Assembly: GCA_947396885.1 (NCBI GenBank)
Contig: OX377201.1
Span: 5,442,934 to 5,506,933, forward strand
From: Heligmosomoides polygyrus polygyrus
Taxonomy: Eukaryota > Nematoda > Chromadorea > Rhabditida > Heligmosomidae
Reading direction: 5' to 3'
DNA length: 64,000 bases
Numbering within the stretch: position 1 is the stretch's first letter; each line of letters opens with the position of its first letter. Made by a program: the position numbers and the translations under genes. The notes beneath the pieces are model-generated. The model did not search any database. It was not told where the DNA came from and was given only the letters and a program-made list of their open reading frames with translations. Shown one piece after another: positions 23,601 through 32,515 of the stretch.

Positions 23601-26600
23601 AGTCGGTCTCTGCTGTTCGGGATCTTAGTTTTTCAATATCGACTGATCTCAGGTTTGACGAGCACTATAGGGCGCCGGTTAAAAAAGGCAAATTTCCTAA
23701 CATACAACTTTTTTAAAATATTAAGAGCTAACGACTTGCAGACGCTCTTGCGAGCCTACAAAATTTACGCAGAATGTGGCACAGCCATCTTCAACCCTAC
23801 CAAGAAGAAGGATATCCCTTTGGTGCAAAGCATTCAGAACAATTATACACGTAAGCTGTTTATGAGGCGCTATGGGCTTCACTATTGTGATCTGCCAAAC
23901 GGACTCACTAGAGCAAACCTGATTGGTCCTTCCAGTTTGTGTTCCAGAAGAAAAATGACTGATTTGCTCATATTGTTCAAAATTCTGACTGAAACCGTTG
24001 CTGTTGACCCCTGTCATTCTCCAAGTCTCCACTGTCTAGACGGAAACTTAGAATCTCTGTCCCTTTGCAAGGACGCAGGCTAGATCATGCTTCCTCACCT
24101 ATAGGAATCTCAGGGACGCAACTTCTTGCATGGGGAATCCGAAAATGTCACACAGATGTCGCTGCCGGATCCTAGGTCATTTATTGCTCGTAATTTGTCT
24201 GTTTAAGCTCATTAGTGTTGTATTTTTTGACCATTCATGCTTTAGTCTTTGTTGATGCGTCCTGGTGTCATTTCATTTTCTTTTGTTTTTTTATCCACGT
24301 GTATTGCATGACTCGTCTCTGAATAAATAAATAATTAAATAAATGTTCAACGCTCCATGGGTAGAGAGCTTTCAATCTCTTGCTTTCCAGGCCTGGCACA
24401 TACGCTGAAAACTGAGGCTTTTTTAGGTGCTCATCTTTCAACCATATTCAACACAATGGGTCAACAATGAAATAAACCTATAAACTCTTAAGATCTCGAC
24501 ACTTTCACATCATTCTTCAACTTTGTCCGATTATCTGCGACGTCTGGTTCAGATGAATGAAAGCCGTGATTGGTTTGAGCTGATTCTAGCCGGCAACACT
24601 AATTATTTAGCTACTGAATTGAAAGGTAAACAAGTTGCGATTAAGGATAAATGATAAATAAAGGTTTTGTAATTGTGAAACTCGATTTCGTCAATGCTTT
24701 ACTGACAGCATTTCGGGCTTTAAGCCCTTCCTCAGGTCTAAAAAATGGCAGTGTTGCAAGTTATAGCCATAAATCTCAGGAAGCCAACGATTCTATGATA
24801 AATAAAAAGCTTTGCCGTCTTTTGGTGTAGTCATTCTATCTATCCATTTAATCTGTTTAGTGACTTTGAATAAATGATTGGCATACGAAGCAACTCGCAG
24901 ACACAACCAGTAAAGAGGTCAGCTGTTTCCAGTTTCTAGAAAAACACAGCTAAACCGGTTCCATGCTGAGAGCAACGGTCGGCTCTTCCTGATATCACGG
25001 GTGGGTGCTGACGACCTCGAGGATATCGCGGATGTTACGTGCGGTCAAACAGCGCCGGTGGTGTAAGGCCGGAAAGCAGAACGCGCGGGTTCGAGTCCCG
25101 CCTAGCGCAAGAGTTTTGACCGCAACAAAACATCCTGGAGCAACATATTATTTAATTTCATTCCATATTTCCTTATATTCTACCAAAATCTGGGCAGGGT
25201 AAAGCAGTCGGCAGCAAACTCGACCTCGCATAGCAATGAGACTCGAGCTCGCTATTTTTCGTTCCCCCGCAGGCCATCGTACCTTCCATCCTTCCGAGGT
25301 GCGTTAACTGGCACCAGAATAACATAGCAAGAACAACGATGAAACATACACATCGACATACCTTCGCAGGGATTTGAATAGGGCAATCATACAATGAAAC
25401 CGCAGGAGGACATCCAGTACAGAGGAATGCGTGGCGCACTCCAAAGTGGGATCGGCTGAGGCTGACGGTTCAAGCTAGAGTCGGGGATCAACCCCGTATC
25501 TGTTTCCCACCTGGACCGGATTCATCAACGACTTACATCAATTTAACAGAGAATAGCCGAAATCCCTGATAGCGCGCCTTATCAAGCGATATGGTGAGCG
25601 ATAAGCCGCGTTATCTGAGTTTTTCGCTGTGAATTCCTGGTCACAGTTATGTAAGTCGTTGATGAATCCGACCCCTGGTAAGTTTACTCTAGTCGAAACA
25701 CGCTTAAATGACCTTCAGCAGGTGCAGTGAGCTTGTGATTAATCCTAACGTCTCCATTTTTAAAATTTTCGAAAAAAATCCTAAGATGTTAAGGAGGAAA
25801 AAGAGGCGGACCCGCTATCTAGAATTCCAACTTAAACAGTTCGGTCCTTCAGCGAAAGTCACTACATCCCACACCCGACTCTCGACGAATCTTAGGACCT
25901 GAGGATGGGTTTCTGTAGGTTGAAAGGCGTTTGAGAGGGTTGTTTCTCAAATGACTTCAACTGTTCCAGGCTCTGAAGAACGTAAACCGCAATAAAGTTG
26001 TACCAAGCTTGGCTACGCTGAGGAAACCACTCGTTAGGCCCCTACATTTCTTCTGCTTGTAGGCTCATGAAGACGCCCATCGCAACGGCGACTTTGCCGT
26101 GGCATCCGATGTGTGAGACCATTATGCGGTGACCCTTTTGTCAAGTAATATCACCCCTACTATCTCAACACATGGAGGGGATGAGATAGTAAGAGTTTGG
26201 GCGCGACTCAGGTCGATCGACGCGGCACGCACGGGAGACCGACCGGCGCCTCCTCCCCACTGCGCCACGTGCGCCCAGCAGCCACTGCACGGGGCAAGCA
26301 TGCATACAGCGGCTTCGGAACGGTACAAAGCACCAGGCATCTCAAAGCGGTTCAATGCTCCAGCTCTTGACGGCTCTACGCAGCGGTCTTCGGCACCGAT
26401 TCGGAAGCTCTTCTTCATATGAAACATATCCTACTAGCCTTTGCAGAAGAGCTTTGAATCTCTAGAAGAACCTTCGAGAGAAGGTCAGACCTATGGCCAG
26501 CACACAGCAGTGCAAGTTCAAGACCTCAGAAGCAGAGTTGAATGAATCCACTGAGAACCCCAGCAAGCCATACCTTCAAGATCTCCTCCGAAGCCTTCTC

Positions 26601-26735
26601 GTTCAAGCCATCGATCTCATTCTGAACAGAGTCGATCTCAATGAGGACTTTCTTCGTCTCTTCCGGAATGCCGCTCAGGTGCTCCGGTAGTGCGTCCGTC
26701 TTCGATTTTTTCGTTGCCGGCTCACCAGACGACAT
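11544..26735 (-). CDS. spr-2: SET/TAF-I (NAP-family) histone chaperone, spliced gene of 8 coding exons
   Basis: The predicted 250-residue protein matches human SET (TAF-I, I2PP2A) along its length: a dimerisation helix ([18 protein letters not shown], then VEQKYN), the NAP earmuff fold ([36 protein letters not shown]), FFEWL, a near-invariant [12 protein letters not shown], and an acidic tail rich in Glu/Asp. The family binds core histones and regulates chromatin access and PP2A; nuclear location is expected. C. elegans SPR-2 is the named worm member, and orthology is inferred. Coding exons are 26574-26735, 18523-18612, 18385-18462, 18141-18305, 14400-14417, 14268-14348, 14085-14198 and 11544-11588, all in phase (753 nt with stop). 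The acidic tail is much shorter than in human SET. An AATAAA lies on the minus strand at 11225-11220. Confidence 0.93.
12252..12656 (-). CDS. Unidentified acidic ORF inside element F
   Basis: 134 codons on the minus strand. The middle is Glu/Asp-rich ([17 protein letters not shown]), preceded by [13 protein letters not shown] and followed by [17 protein letters not shown] do not recognise it. It could be an element-encoded protein or a captured host exon; a splice-like acceptor (gacctttag) lies near 12598 on this strand. Confidence 0.3.
   Translation of the reverse strand: MSAHGRVVIHLLTLKCGRPLDKESSRDEIKLAERMASILKDSEARQLEVDEDEQLEVVEEEEDWNPRGELMNVERQAGSGHMITFSGGTLVSEERVRLQFDLGCVLITMEEDTAFHYTGTLYLCITGAEHLSPC
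13306..13318. repeat. Poly-C run in element F arm
   Basis: About 13 consecutive C. The same place in the copy at 6827 is also a C-run, while the copy at 45228 has only cccc, so the tract length varies between copies. Confidence 0.8.
14085..14198 (-). CDS. spr-2: SET exon 7
   Basis: 38 codons, phase 0 to 0. The acceptor is gcattaag, the donor gtatgc. Encodes [19 protein letters not shown], the most conserved block of the family, followed by an acidic stretch. Confidence 0.95.
14268..14348 (-). CDS. spr-2: SET exon 6
   Basis: 27 codons, phase 0 to 0, between cttttcag and gttcgt. Encodes [19 protein letters not shown], corresponding to ESFFTWFTDHSD in human SET. Confidence 0.9.
14400..14417 (-). 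CDS. spr-2: SET exon 5, 18-nt microexon
   Basis: Six codons (SKEDRQ), phase 0 to 0, between tttccacag and gttttt. It fits the position of the basic, poorly conserved linker before the FFTWF block of human SET. The gene would stay in frame if it were skipped, so it could be alternative. Confidence 0.6.
14663..14691 (+). repeat. 29-nt poly-G tract in SET intron 5
   Basis: 29 consecutive guanines read directly. It lies between microexon 14400-14417 and exon 4 of the minus-strand SET gene, so the pre-mRNA carries poly-C. Able to form G-quadruplex on the plus strand. Confidence 0.95.
15560..16055. repeat. Palindromic element E, copy 1
   Basis: Ends CGGATCTATCCTAGTCGGG and the reverse (gctgggataaatccg), with about 85 bp of inverted arms (gtgacaaaatgaattgagtc and its pair). 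The interior has two direct copies of a ~70-bp block with catgttataaccagg / taacatggtgagg. Non-coding. Confidence 0.75.
16266..17523. mobile_element. 1.26-kb foldback element with mariner-like ends
   Basis: Ends CAGGGTGTTTCAAAAAAATG and the reverse of cattttttgaaacaccctg. The arms run inward for about 500 bp each (gaacaacgttatcacctttc, ttcatatgagcccttaactt) and are almost complete inverted copies, with a spacer near 16800-17000. TA next to the right end fits a Tc1/mariner target. No transposase frame. Lies in SET intron 4. Confidence 0.82.
17530..17690 (+). repeat. Possible LINE 3' tail remnant
   Basis: A T-rich segment followed by gtacaaaataaatgaatgaataaataagg resembles the tail of the CR1-like copy ending at 24330. 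No coding part is recognisable. Confidence 0.35.
17925..18118 (-). repeat. SINE-1 copy next to SET exon 4
   Basis: Reverse-orientation match (aaggataaaggacggcgtta, ttctacgggatgtcgtggag, gacaagtctggtaccaattt, cgaccccggagggatag). It starts 22 nt inside the intron from the exon 4 donor. It is the same strand as the gene, so it would be transcribed in sense. Confidence 0.85.
18141..18305 (-). CDS. spr-2: SET exon 4
   Basis: 55 codons, phase 0 to 0, between cattcag and gtgatt. Encodes [30 protein letters not shown] and IRWKEGKNL, matching the core of human SET. A SINE begins about 22 nt into the following intron. Confidence 0.94.
18385..18462 (-). CDS. spr-2: SET exon 3
   Basis: 26 codons, phase 0 to 0, between ggtttag and gtaact. 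Encodes [20 protein letters not shown], matching the FVNHPQVSALL region of human SET. Confidence 0.93.
18523..18612 (-). CDS. spr-2: SET exon 2
   Basis: 30 codons, phase 0 to 0, between gtttcag and gttcgt. Encodes [16 protein letters not shown] and [10 protein letters not shown], the end of the dimerisation helix and first strands of the NAP fold. Confidence 0.93.
18826..19772. mobile_element. Foldback element with tRNA-like arms
   Basis: Arms of about 420-450 bp are inverted copies. Left ggaaggtcaatgagctcc, ttggggctgaaagagtagc and gaagtgaaacattgaagtgc pair with right gatcactgacttcccttg, gttccagccccaaacc and gcacctcaatgtttcacttc. Each arm holds a tRNA-like segment. Centre near 19300. In SET intron 1. 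Confidence 0.82.
19147..19226 (+). other. tRNA-like segment in left foldback arm
   Basis: gcagcgatcggaaggtcg, an A-box-like tggttaggggg, and cggggGTTCGGAcccCG as a T-arm with a 7-nt loop. The ends gcagc/gctgc can pair. The anticodon arm is not canonical, so this is tRNA-derived rather than a tRNA gene. An inverted copy is at about 19365-19445. Confidence 0.55.
19783..19957. repeat. Palindromic MITE
   Basis: Left gtcggttagtaatcgagcat and cagcgtctcagacacaagg pair with right gctcggttactaaccgattt and cctagtgtctgagatgttgc. About 175 bp. Confidence 0.75.
20523..20895 (-). pseudogene. Major sperm protein (MSP) pseudogene
   Basis: The minus strand shows nearly all of the nematode MSP in order: [58 protein letters not shown], then [18 protein letters not shown] and [10 protein letters not shown] with the natural stop at 20523. 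It lacks an ATG, has a frameshift after INTQP, lacks a short RRIGYG-type segment, and has an in-frame TAG (DVFYYGP then stop) and a frameshift before NTPDG. MSPs are sperm-specific cytoskeletal proteins. This copy sits in SET intron 1, same strand. Confidence 0.92.
21009..21083 (-). other. tRNA-like segment (SINE-2 head), solo copy
   Basis: The reverse strand reads GCGCCAG, an A-box-like tggtgtaatgg, the T-arm GCGGGTTCGAGTCCCGT and a closing CTGGCGT, with a 7-bp acceptor-like pairing. The anticodon arm has an enlarged loop. Next to it is the common tag gcgatcaaaactct seen in other copies. Confidence 0.6.
21220..21345 (+). repeat. RTE-like 3' end remnant
   Basis: cggcctcgatcaaacatttg and gtggcgtcagcatatcagaaga parallel ctgatcaagcatttgattgg and cggcgtcaccacaccagaag at 27855-27900, and are followed by a GAAGAA-rich simple tail. 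Weak. Confidence 0.35.
21690..21870. repeat. GGAT-rich low-complexity palindromic stretch
   Basis: Repeated ttcggataa, gcggaccccggat and cgaatagg segments; ggatccgatcg on the left mirrors cattcggatccga on the right. Possibly a small MITE related to the ggataacggat ends at 440 and 2130. Confidence 0.45.
22921..23407. repeat. Palindromic element E, copy 2
   Basis: Ends GGATCTATACTAGTCCGGG and reverse cagactaggatagatcc. Arms cttgagacttaacgagcgac / gctcggtaagtctcaatcc. The interior contains gttataacatgtcagcc blocks as in copy 1, and a C-run near 23381. Confidence 0.78.
23655..24330 (+). mobile_element. CR1-like non-LTR retrotransposon 3' fragment
   Basis: The frame 23655-24083 contains [58 protein letters not shown], a pattern of the C-terminal part of CR1-type reverse transcriptases. 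The tail at 24310-24345 is aataaataaataattaaataaa. Truncated at its 5' side; in SET intron 1. Confidence 0.75.
24960..25135 (+). repeat. SINE-2 copy with tRNA-like segment
   Basis: ccatgctgagagcaacggtc and gtgggtgctgacgacctcg match the arms at 39110-39170. Then 25052-25108 is a shortened tRNA-like part (GCGCCGGTGGTGTAAGG, GCGGGTTCGAGTCCCGC) and the tag gttttgaccgcaacaaaaca. The anticodon-arm region is deleted. Confidence 0.65.
25190..25460 (+). repeat. Diverged SINE-1 copy
   Basis: gcagtcggcagcaaactcg, ccttccatccttccgaggtg and gaatgcgtggcgcactcc are in the same order as the 61681 copy, with insertions between them. Confidence 0.45.
25505..25677. repeat. MITE family B, copy 1
   Basis: Ends GGATTCATCAACGACTTAC and reverse gtaagtcgttgatgaatcc, with an inner inverted pair around gatagcgcgcc / gccgcgttatc. 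About 170 bp. Confidence 0.82.
26574..26735 (-). CDS. spr-2: SET exon 1 (start codon)
   Basis: 54 codons from [12 protein letters not shown], with a basic KKSK followed by the start of the dimerisation helix ([16 protein letters not shown]). Ends phase 0 before gtatgg. Two splice acceptors lie just upstream (tttcag/AAATG at 26738 and cttag at 26763). They are typical spliced-leader addition sites, so the ATG is probably the first codon of a trans-spliced mRNA. Confidence 0.9.
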
Positions 26736-26764
26736 TTCTGAAAGGTTCGCATATAAATCCACCT
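26736..26764 (-). promoter_or_regulatory. Candidate spliced-leader acceptor sites of the SET gene
   Basis: Two acceptor motifs precede the SET ATG: cctttcag two bases before it and ttttcttag about 27 bases before it. No upstream exon with a matching open frame is visible, which fits nematode trans-splicing. Confidence 0.5.
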
Positions 26765-27839
26765 AAGAAAAGAGAAGATGCAGCTTAAACCCTCGAACTA
26801 ACCACACGACATAAATTCGAAACTCTCGACCATCTCAACTCCAACTATGCGCTCAATTAGCTGGCTAATTAGATCGCCTGGCAACTTTCTATAGGTAGGT
26901 ACAACGCCCAAGACTACTGTGCGACTTTAAAACGCTAACGACAAGAAAATACAAAAAATGGAGGAAAAAACAAGGACAAATCTGTCGGACACGCTCGAGC
27001 AGTTCGAGAACCTGGCATGTTGCCAGGATTCGAATTGCCGCGTTCTACTCTGTGCAGGACCGGCATCGGGCGCGGTTTCGACGCGTCGCGGCCCGACTTG
27101 GCACTTATCGACAATGACGTCACCCGCTCTCGCTTCTTGTGACTTGGGGCGATCGCCGCTCTGGCTGGCGCTATCCTTTCTCGTTCTTCGCGTGTTGTTC
27201 GCTTCTGTCGACGTCTACTTATCACCGCTGACGTCTGCTGTGGTCACGCAGCCAGTCAAGCCATATCTCGTGCAGTTTCGGTTCTCCAACTTATCGATTT
27301 TATGGGGCGTTGGCCTTTTTTCGTTTTTCATTTTCGAATTTTTCTTATATATTGCTAGTTTATGGTGGTGTCTATCGTTTGTTGTTTTGTTTTTATTTTA
27401 AATACACCTACGCAACTGCTTCAGCACAGTGTTTGTAGTTGATCATGAACACAAACAGAAAATTTTCTTCTTTCCAAGTTTTCTCATCTTGAAATCCAAG
27501 GATTATCGTTGTATATGCCTTGTATAAGCGCAAGCGTGTTAGGTGGATGCACTCTTGTGATGACGATTTTTCTTCATGATTTTAATTGCTGTAATTTCAT
27601 ATTCCAATGGAATTCTGGAACTTGGGTGAACTAGGCCAAGGAAGGCGCAGCATGTTGTCCTTCGGTGATCTGTTCATTGAAGAAATCCACCTCCAGGAAG
27701 CACCTCACCCCCTATCCCTCATAGTGCCTTTGTATTTTCCGTGCTAACGAGGTATTCAGATGGAATGTTTGTTGCCTGACGTGTCGACCCTGTCCCTGTC
27801 GACGTTGGCTGGATACGTTGCATTTGGACTTAAAGATGG

Positions 27840-27960
27840 CTGGTGTGCTCGCTGATCAAGCATTTGATTGGGAGAATCGGCGTCACCACACCAGAAGAGC
27901 TGACCCCGCCACCAAGCGGGACAGACGCTTATGAAAATGATGATGATGATGATGACGTTT
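27840..27960 (+). repeat. RTE-like 3' end with (GAT)n tail
   Basis: The sequence ends gaaaatgatgatgatgatgatg, a tail typical of RTE-clade elements, preceded by a gctgaccccgccaccaagcg segment. Short, non-coding remnant. Confidence 0.5.
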
Positions 27961-28042
27961 CGACCCTGTCGACATCTTCAGGGGCGCAGAATTCTGTCAG
28001 CGAGTAGCAACTGCGTTACCGCTAGAGTTAGTCGGCAACTGG

Positions 28043-28247
28043 TGGCCGGATTCATCAACGACTTACAGCAATTTAACGGAGAAAACAGCCGAAATTCCTG
28101 ATAGCTCGGCTTATCAAGCGATGTGGTGAAGCATTTCAGTGAAATGTGAAACATTCCACCATATCGCTTGATAAGACGCGTTATCAGGGATTTCGGCTGT
28201 AATTTCTCCGTTAAATTGCTGTGAGTTGTTGACGAATCCGGCCACTG
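28043..28247. repeat. MITE family B, copy 2
   Basis: Ends GGATTCATCAACGACTTAC and reverse gttgacgaatccggcc; inner arms cttatcaagcgatgtggtga / ccaccatatcgcttgataag. Confidence 0.85.
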
Positions 28248-28773
28248 TAGTCACAAATTCGCGAGGTTGATAAACAACCCTGAGTGGTAGCGCTATCCCT
28301 ACTTTTGAGCGGAGAAATTCTGTGCCCGCGAAGAAGACGACAGGGTCGAAACGTCAGGCTATAGATAAAATCCACCAAAAATCTCACTGGCGGAGAACAG
28401 ACAGTGCATACACAAGCAAGGAAAAGTGCAAAGGTTGAATTCATGGCGCAAGCAGGCCCAGGGGAGGGGGGGGGGTTATTATGTAATCAGTGGATATTCA
28501 CCTTGGTAGGAAGGTATGTGCATGTCCCATTATAGCAGAAATGGCCTAGCTCACTTCGCCATAGGTGTAGGACACAACAGCGTTGCATAAAATTTTTATT
28601 TTCGTTTAACACAAAACGTGTAGTGTTGTCCTGCACCGTTACACCCCATCCCAACCTTATTTGCTTCGAATTCATTGTAGCAGAAGCGTTGGCTTAAACG
28701 CCCACCGTCAAGGAATGCTCCATAGGAAAATGAGAGAGCCTTAGCAAGGACAGGACATCGAACCTATGAGCGA

Positions 28774-28985
28774 CATAAGGAATAAAGGACGGCGCTAGGC
28801 TTATCAATTCGTTTTGGTATGCACCACGCATTCTACATTCTACTTAATGTCACGGAGGCATTTCGAATGCGTATTTGATCCACACAGTGGGCAGCCTATG
28901 GAGAAGTCAGTGTTTTATTCCACCTAAACAAGTGTGGTATCAGTTTATGGACCAAGAAGGGACGGAAGGAATGGCACGGGTCCAC
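28774..28985 (-). repeat. SINE-1 copy
   Basis: Reverse-orientation copy: aaggaataaaggacggcgct, tatgcaccacgcattctac, acaagtgtggtatcagttta, agaagggacggaagg. Confidence 0.7.
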
Positions 28986-29052
28986 ACAACAGTGCTCTGA
29001 CGCTACACGGCGCTACTCTTGCTCCAAATCCTATTCCAAATCGTCTTCAAAT

Positions 29053-29345
29053 TTAAATCCAAATTGAGTTGACACGTCTTCTACCATCTTGCTGCATGGT
29101 AATGCGAGGTCTCATGTCGCAAAAGTCGTTCAGCAGAAAATTGAGGAACTTGGATGGGCAGTTTTGCCTCATCTGCTGTACAGCACGGAGATTGCCCCAT
29201 CCGACTACCACATATTCCTCCCGATGCAGCACGCCTTGGCTGGGAAGAAGTTCGCCGACTACGACGAAATACGGATTTGGGTGACCAACTTCCTCGGTTC
29301 GCCGCCAGCTCATTTCTTTAAAGACGGGATCTAATCTTTGTGTGT
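29053..29345 (+). pseudogene. Mariner transposase 3' fragment
   Basis: The frame from about 29086 reads LLHGNARSHVAKVVQQKIEE, then STEIAPSDYHIF, KKFADYDEI and a stop near 29332. This is the last third of a mariner transposase. The second catalytic Asp (HDN) is replaced by Gly (HGN), so it is inactive. No inverted ends are visible. Confidence 0.85.
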
Positions 29346-29486
29346 ACTTTGGGGGAAAGGTTGTTGATAACTGTGGACGAATTAAGTTTGGTTTTAATTC
29401 CTTTGTATGGATTTAGCTCTTCGGTCTGAAGCGTCATTCCGTGTGGGACAGCTTAATATAATCGGCTGGAAGACTACAACACTGAA

Positions 29487-29630
29487 TTGTCTATCGTATG
29501 ATCACCGCAAGTCACTGATACGCATTCAGATGGCCTCCACGACATTCTATAGAAGTGGAATGAGTAGCGCATCCCCAAAAGGACCGATTTACTTCGTCGT
29601 CCTTTCTCTTTTGCCTCATGTATTCAGACC
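29487..29630 (+). repeat. SINE-1 3' fragment
   Basis: atgatcaccgcaagtcactg, tacgcattcagatggcctcc, gaagtggaatgagtagcgca, cgtcgtcctttctcttttgc in the order of the full SINE. Confidence 0.6.
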
Positions 29631-29632
29631 TG

Positions 29633-29838
29633 GGGCCGGATTCATCAACGAATTACAGCGGTTTAACAGAGAAATTACAGCCGAAAACGCAGATACGCGA
29701 CATAGCTGCAATCATTACGGTGAAATCTGTGAACTTCCCTACAGAAGATTCGCTGTACGGAGCTCGACAGCACTGTAAGATCGTTGTATTGTGAATTCGC
29801 TGTTAAACATTACCGCTGTAACATTGGTGAATCTCGCC
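29633..29838. repeat. MITE family B, diverged copy
   Basis: Left ccggattcatcaacgaatta and right ttggtgaatctcgcc, with ttaacagagaaattacagcc inside. The inner arms are degraded. Confidence 0.6.
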
Positions 29839-29931
29839 CATGGAAGTGTAGCGAGCCGCAATCAGAGCTAGCTAGTCGTGTCCATCTGATTACCATTGCA
29901 CGAGTGCTTATCATTGCACTCGATTGTCTTT

Positions 29932-30270
29932 AGAAGTTCTTTGGGAGCTCACAATTTTCGTGGTAGCGAAATAAGCCGTCCTGTCGATGAAAGCCAAGGG
30001 TCATTAAATCGATAAAGTCGTGATGAAAGTGCTGCTCTGCGCGCTCGTAACCGATCTTTCCTTCTTTTTGAGCTCTTTTGAAGCGCTCTGAAACCTTTCT
30101 GTCATAAGCGTGTTTTGCACAGTTTGCTGGTAGCACTCTCGATTCTGAAATGAATTCTAGTCTCGTATTCCTTAAGGACCTTTTTCCAGTGAGTTATGGC
30201 AGCGAAAGACTCGAGGGCGCCCTGGCTACTGGTAAAGTTGCTATCATTTCTTATTGGCGTCTACGCTGCT
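29932..30270 (-). pseudogene. Unidentified minus-strand exon or pseudogene
   Basis: Minus strand: a frame from about 30270 reads ALESFAAITHWKKVLKEYETR. After a frame change near 30100 it continues KHAYDRKVSERFKRAQKEGK and EQHFHHDFIDL to TAA. An acceptor-like catttcag lies at 30138-30145. The composition looks like real protein, but I do not recognise it. The frame change and lack of a good donor suggest a pseudogene. A genuine terminal exon starting at 30137 is the alternative. Confidence 0.4.
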
Positions 30271-30411
30271 ACCAATCTCTAACAAAATGGTATTTTTTTA
30301 TCTTCAGTGGTCACTCTCTCATTGACTCCCATGAATATTGCTATTCTGTCTTGTCTGCTCTGTCGTGCTGGGCATTGTAGGACCGGTTCTTATTATGCAC
30401 CTTTGTAGTGC

Positions 30412-30545
30412 CAGAAAAGAATGCAGGTAACGGACATTAGGTTACCGTAATCACGCGCAATACGTGCTTGTGGTGCAGTCGCGGACGCCCGAGTTGACGT
30501 CTGTTGTTGAATTCTGCTCGGTTTTGTGGCAGTAAACACGTGACG
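30412..30545. repeat. Inverted-repeat arm 1 (partner interrupted at 31066-31500)
   Basis: cgcgcaatacgtgcttgtgg, tgcagtcgcggacgc and gttttgtggcagtaaacacg are inverted at 31066-31106 plus 31412-31500. The partner is split by a family C MITE; this arm keeps the empty site. Confidence 0.75.
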
Positions 30546-31106
30546 AAACGATGAAATTAATTTGTCTGCGCATATGCGCTGGCGTATGGTGTACCTCAGC
30601 ATTGTCGAGACAGCAGAAGGGAAGCAATGAGATGGAAGTTGGAAAGTTGCCGCGCTCCATCGCCAATCGGCGTAGGGCCCAGTTGCAGATTGGTGCAATG
30701 TAGTTGCACTCTGCTGACTTTTTTTACTCTTCTCGATCACACCTCGACGGTAATTAGTCTCCAGATTTTGACAAGGGATTGAGTTCCAGGATGTAGGTAA
30801 TTTTAACGTGTATGCGCTAGTCGGACCACATCCTAGAGTCCCTTGGCCAGATCTATGCTATCCACCGCATCAGCTGAGGGGCACAGAAGACATCAGTATT
30901 CCTATTTGTTTACCTTTTTTAACATCATGCCTCGTTTTTCATTGTCCGTGTCTCTAAGGTTTTTTTTAGAAGGTGCCACCCCCCCCCCTCTCCCCCGAAG
31001 TACCAGACCAGACTGAATTTATCTGGAAGGCAAATGTTTTTCTTCGCAGTCATTTGGCTCGCACGCCACAATTACGTGTTTACGGTCACAAAACCGTGCA
31101 GAATTA

Positions 31107-31411
31107 GGGCGTGTTCATACTTCGCGACAAGAGCGACTCGTCGCCCGTGCCAAACATGCATATCGATTAAAATCGACCGCGCACCGCTAAAGGTGTTCAT
31201 ACTCGAGCGCCGGCGCCGTCGCTGCTGTCGCCTGTTCATACTTCGGCGCGCTGCGCTCTCGTCGCTCCTGTCGCTCGTGCAAAACGTGCAAATCGATCGT
31301 GCGCCGTCGAAGTCGCCTTTGTCACTCTAGTCGGCGAGTCGCTCCTGAGGCCTTTTCATACTTCCGCGCGCTGCGCTCTCGTCGCTGCTGTCGCGAAGTA
31401 TGAACAGGCCC
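31107..31411. repeat. MITE family C inserted in an inverted-repeat arm
   Basis: 305 bp with ends GGGCGTGTTCATACTTCGCG and reverse gcgaagtatgaacaggccc, flanked by TTA at 31104-31106 and 31412-31414. It splits the arm paired with 30412-30545. Confidence 0.82.
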
Positions 31412-31473
31412 TTAATATAGGCGTCATCTCTTGCGTCCGTGACTGCACCAGAAGCGCGTATTGCGCGTTGGGG

Positions 31474-31872
31474 CTACGGTAGACCTAATGTCAACCATCC
31501 GCTATCTCCATTCTTGTTAGTGTCAAAAACTGCAAGAATGGAAAACGGTACCATACCTTTAACCGAAGTGTTAAATGTGGGCGTTGAAATTGAGATGTCC
31601 ACTAGCTGGCCGGTAAAAGCAGTTGTATAAGACAACTGTGCACTGAAGGCTCCCTTGTAATGCAATAAAGACGTAAAATGCGTGGCGCAAACCTTGCCAT
31701 TTCCTCCAGCGTCAAATTTTTCACAATCTAGAGTTGGAGGTCTGGGAGGCCGCGCTGACGTGGGTAGTGTCCCAGCGATATCTATCGGATTGTCGCAGCG
31801 GCTCCGCTGGAAGTGCATCGATGATGTCATGAAAGCATGGAAAGTGCAGCGCCTCCCAAATATGTTGACCAA
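31474..31872 (-). other. Open minus-strand frame, unrecognised
   Basis: 132 codons without a stop. Part of it (AQLSYTTAFTGQLVDISIST, VPFSILAVFDTNKNGD) has plausible protein composition, but no family is recognised and no splice sites fit. Could be an old transposon or chance. Confidence 0.2.
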
Positions 31873-32337
31873 TGGCGATCATTACTCTTTGGTCGTTTGT
31901 TCTGTCTGTTTGTATGCGAGTGGCGACGTAGACGAAGTTGGCGGTGACCATGGGAACGCATTGTTTCTACATAACGTATTGACTGAATGGCAGGAAGTGA
32001 AAAGCAACGATACGACTCCTCGAGCTAGTTGCAGTGGGAACGTGGGATTCAGTGCCTTTTTCTGTCCTTATCCTTAAGAGCCGTGGAAAGCTGAAGTTCT
32101 CAAGATTTGAACAGTATCAATATATCTTGAAGGTGCAAGAGGTTTTTAACTTGATCTTCACTGGAAATAGAGTAGAGATCCATCCCAGAGCCTCATGTTC
32201 CACAGCATTTGCCATTTTAAATGCCAACTACAAACAAATAAATAAGCTTTCAGGTTAAACTAGACACTAGAAATTTGAGCCTCATTCAGGTTCTGATAGG
32301 GACGATACCTTTGAAACGTCAAGGTCTCTTTAGCAAA

Positions 32338-32515
32338 CCTCGGGTCGGATTCATCCACGACTTTCATAACCTTAACAGGGAATTCACAGCGGAAAACTCA
32401 GATAACGCGGCCTATCGCTCATCATGTCGCTTGTTGATAAGGCGCGCTATCAGGGATTTCGGCTGTAATTTTCTCTGTTAAATCGCTGTACGTCGTTGAT
32501 GAATCCGACCCCTGC
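32338..32515. repeat. MITE family B, copy 4
   Basis: Left tcggattcatccacgacttt and right cgttgatgaatccgacccc; inner gcggaaaactcagataacgc / gataaggcgcgctatcaggg. Confidence 0.82.

Noticed and set aside
26935..27401. ORFs on both strands upstream of SET
   Set aside because: GC-rich composition keeps frames open; no splice signals or family resemblance. Better read as promoter or outron sequence.
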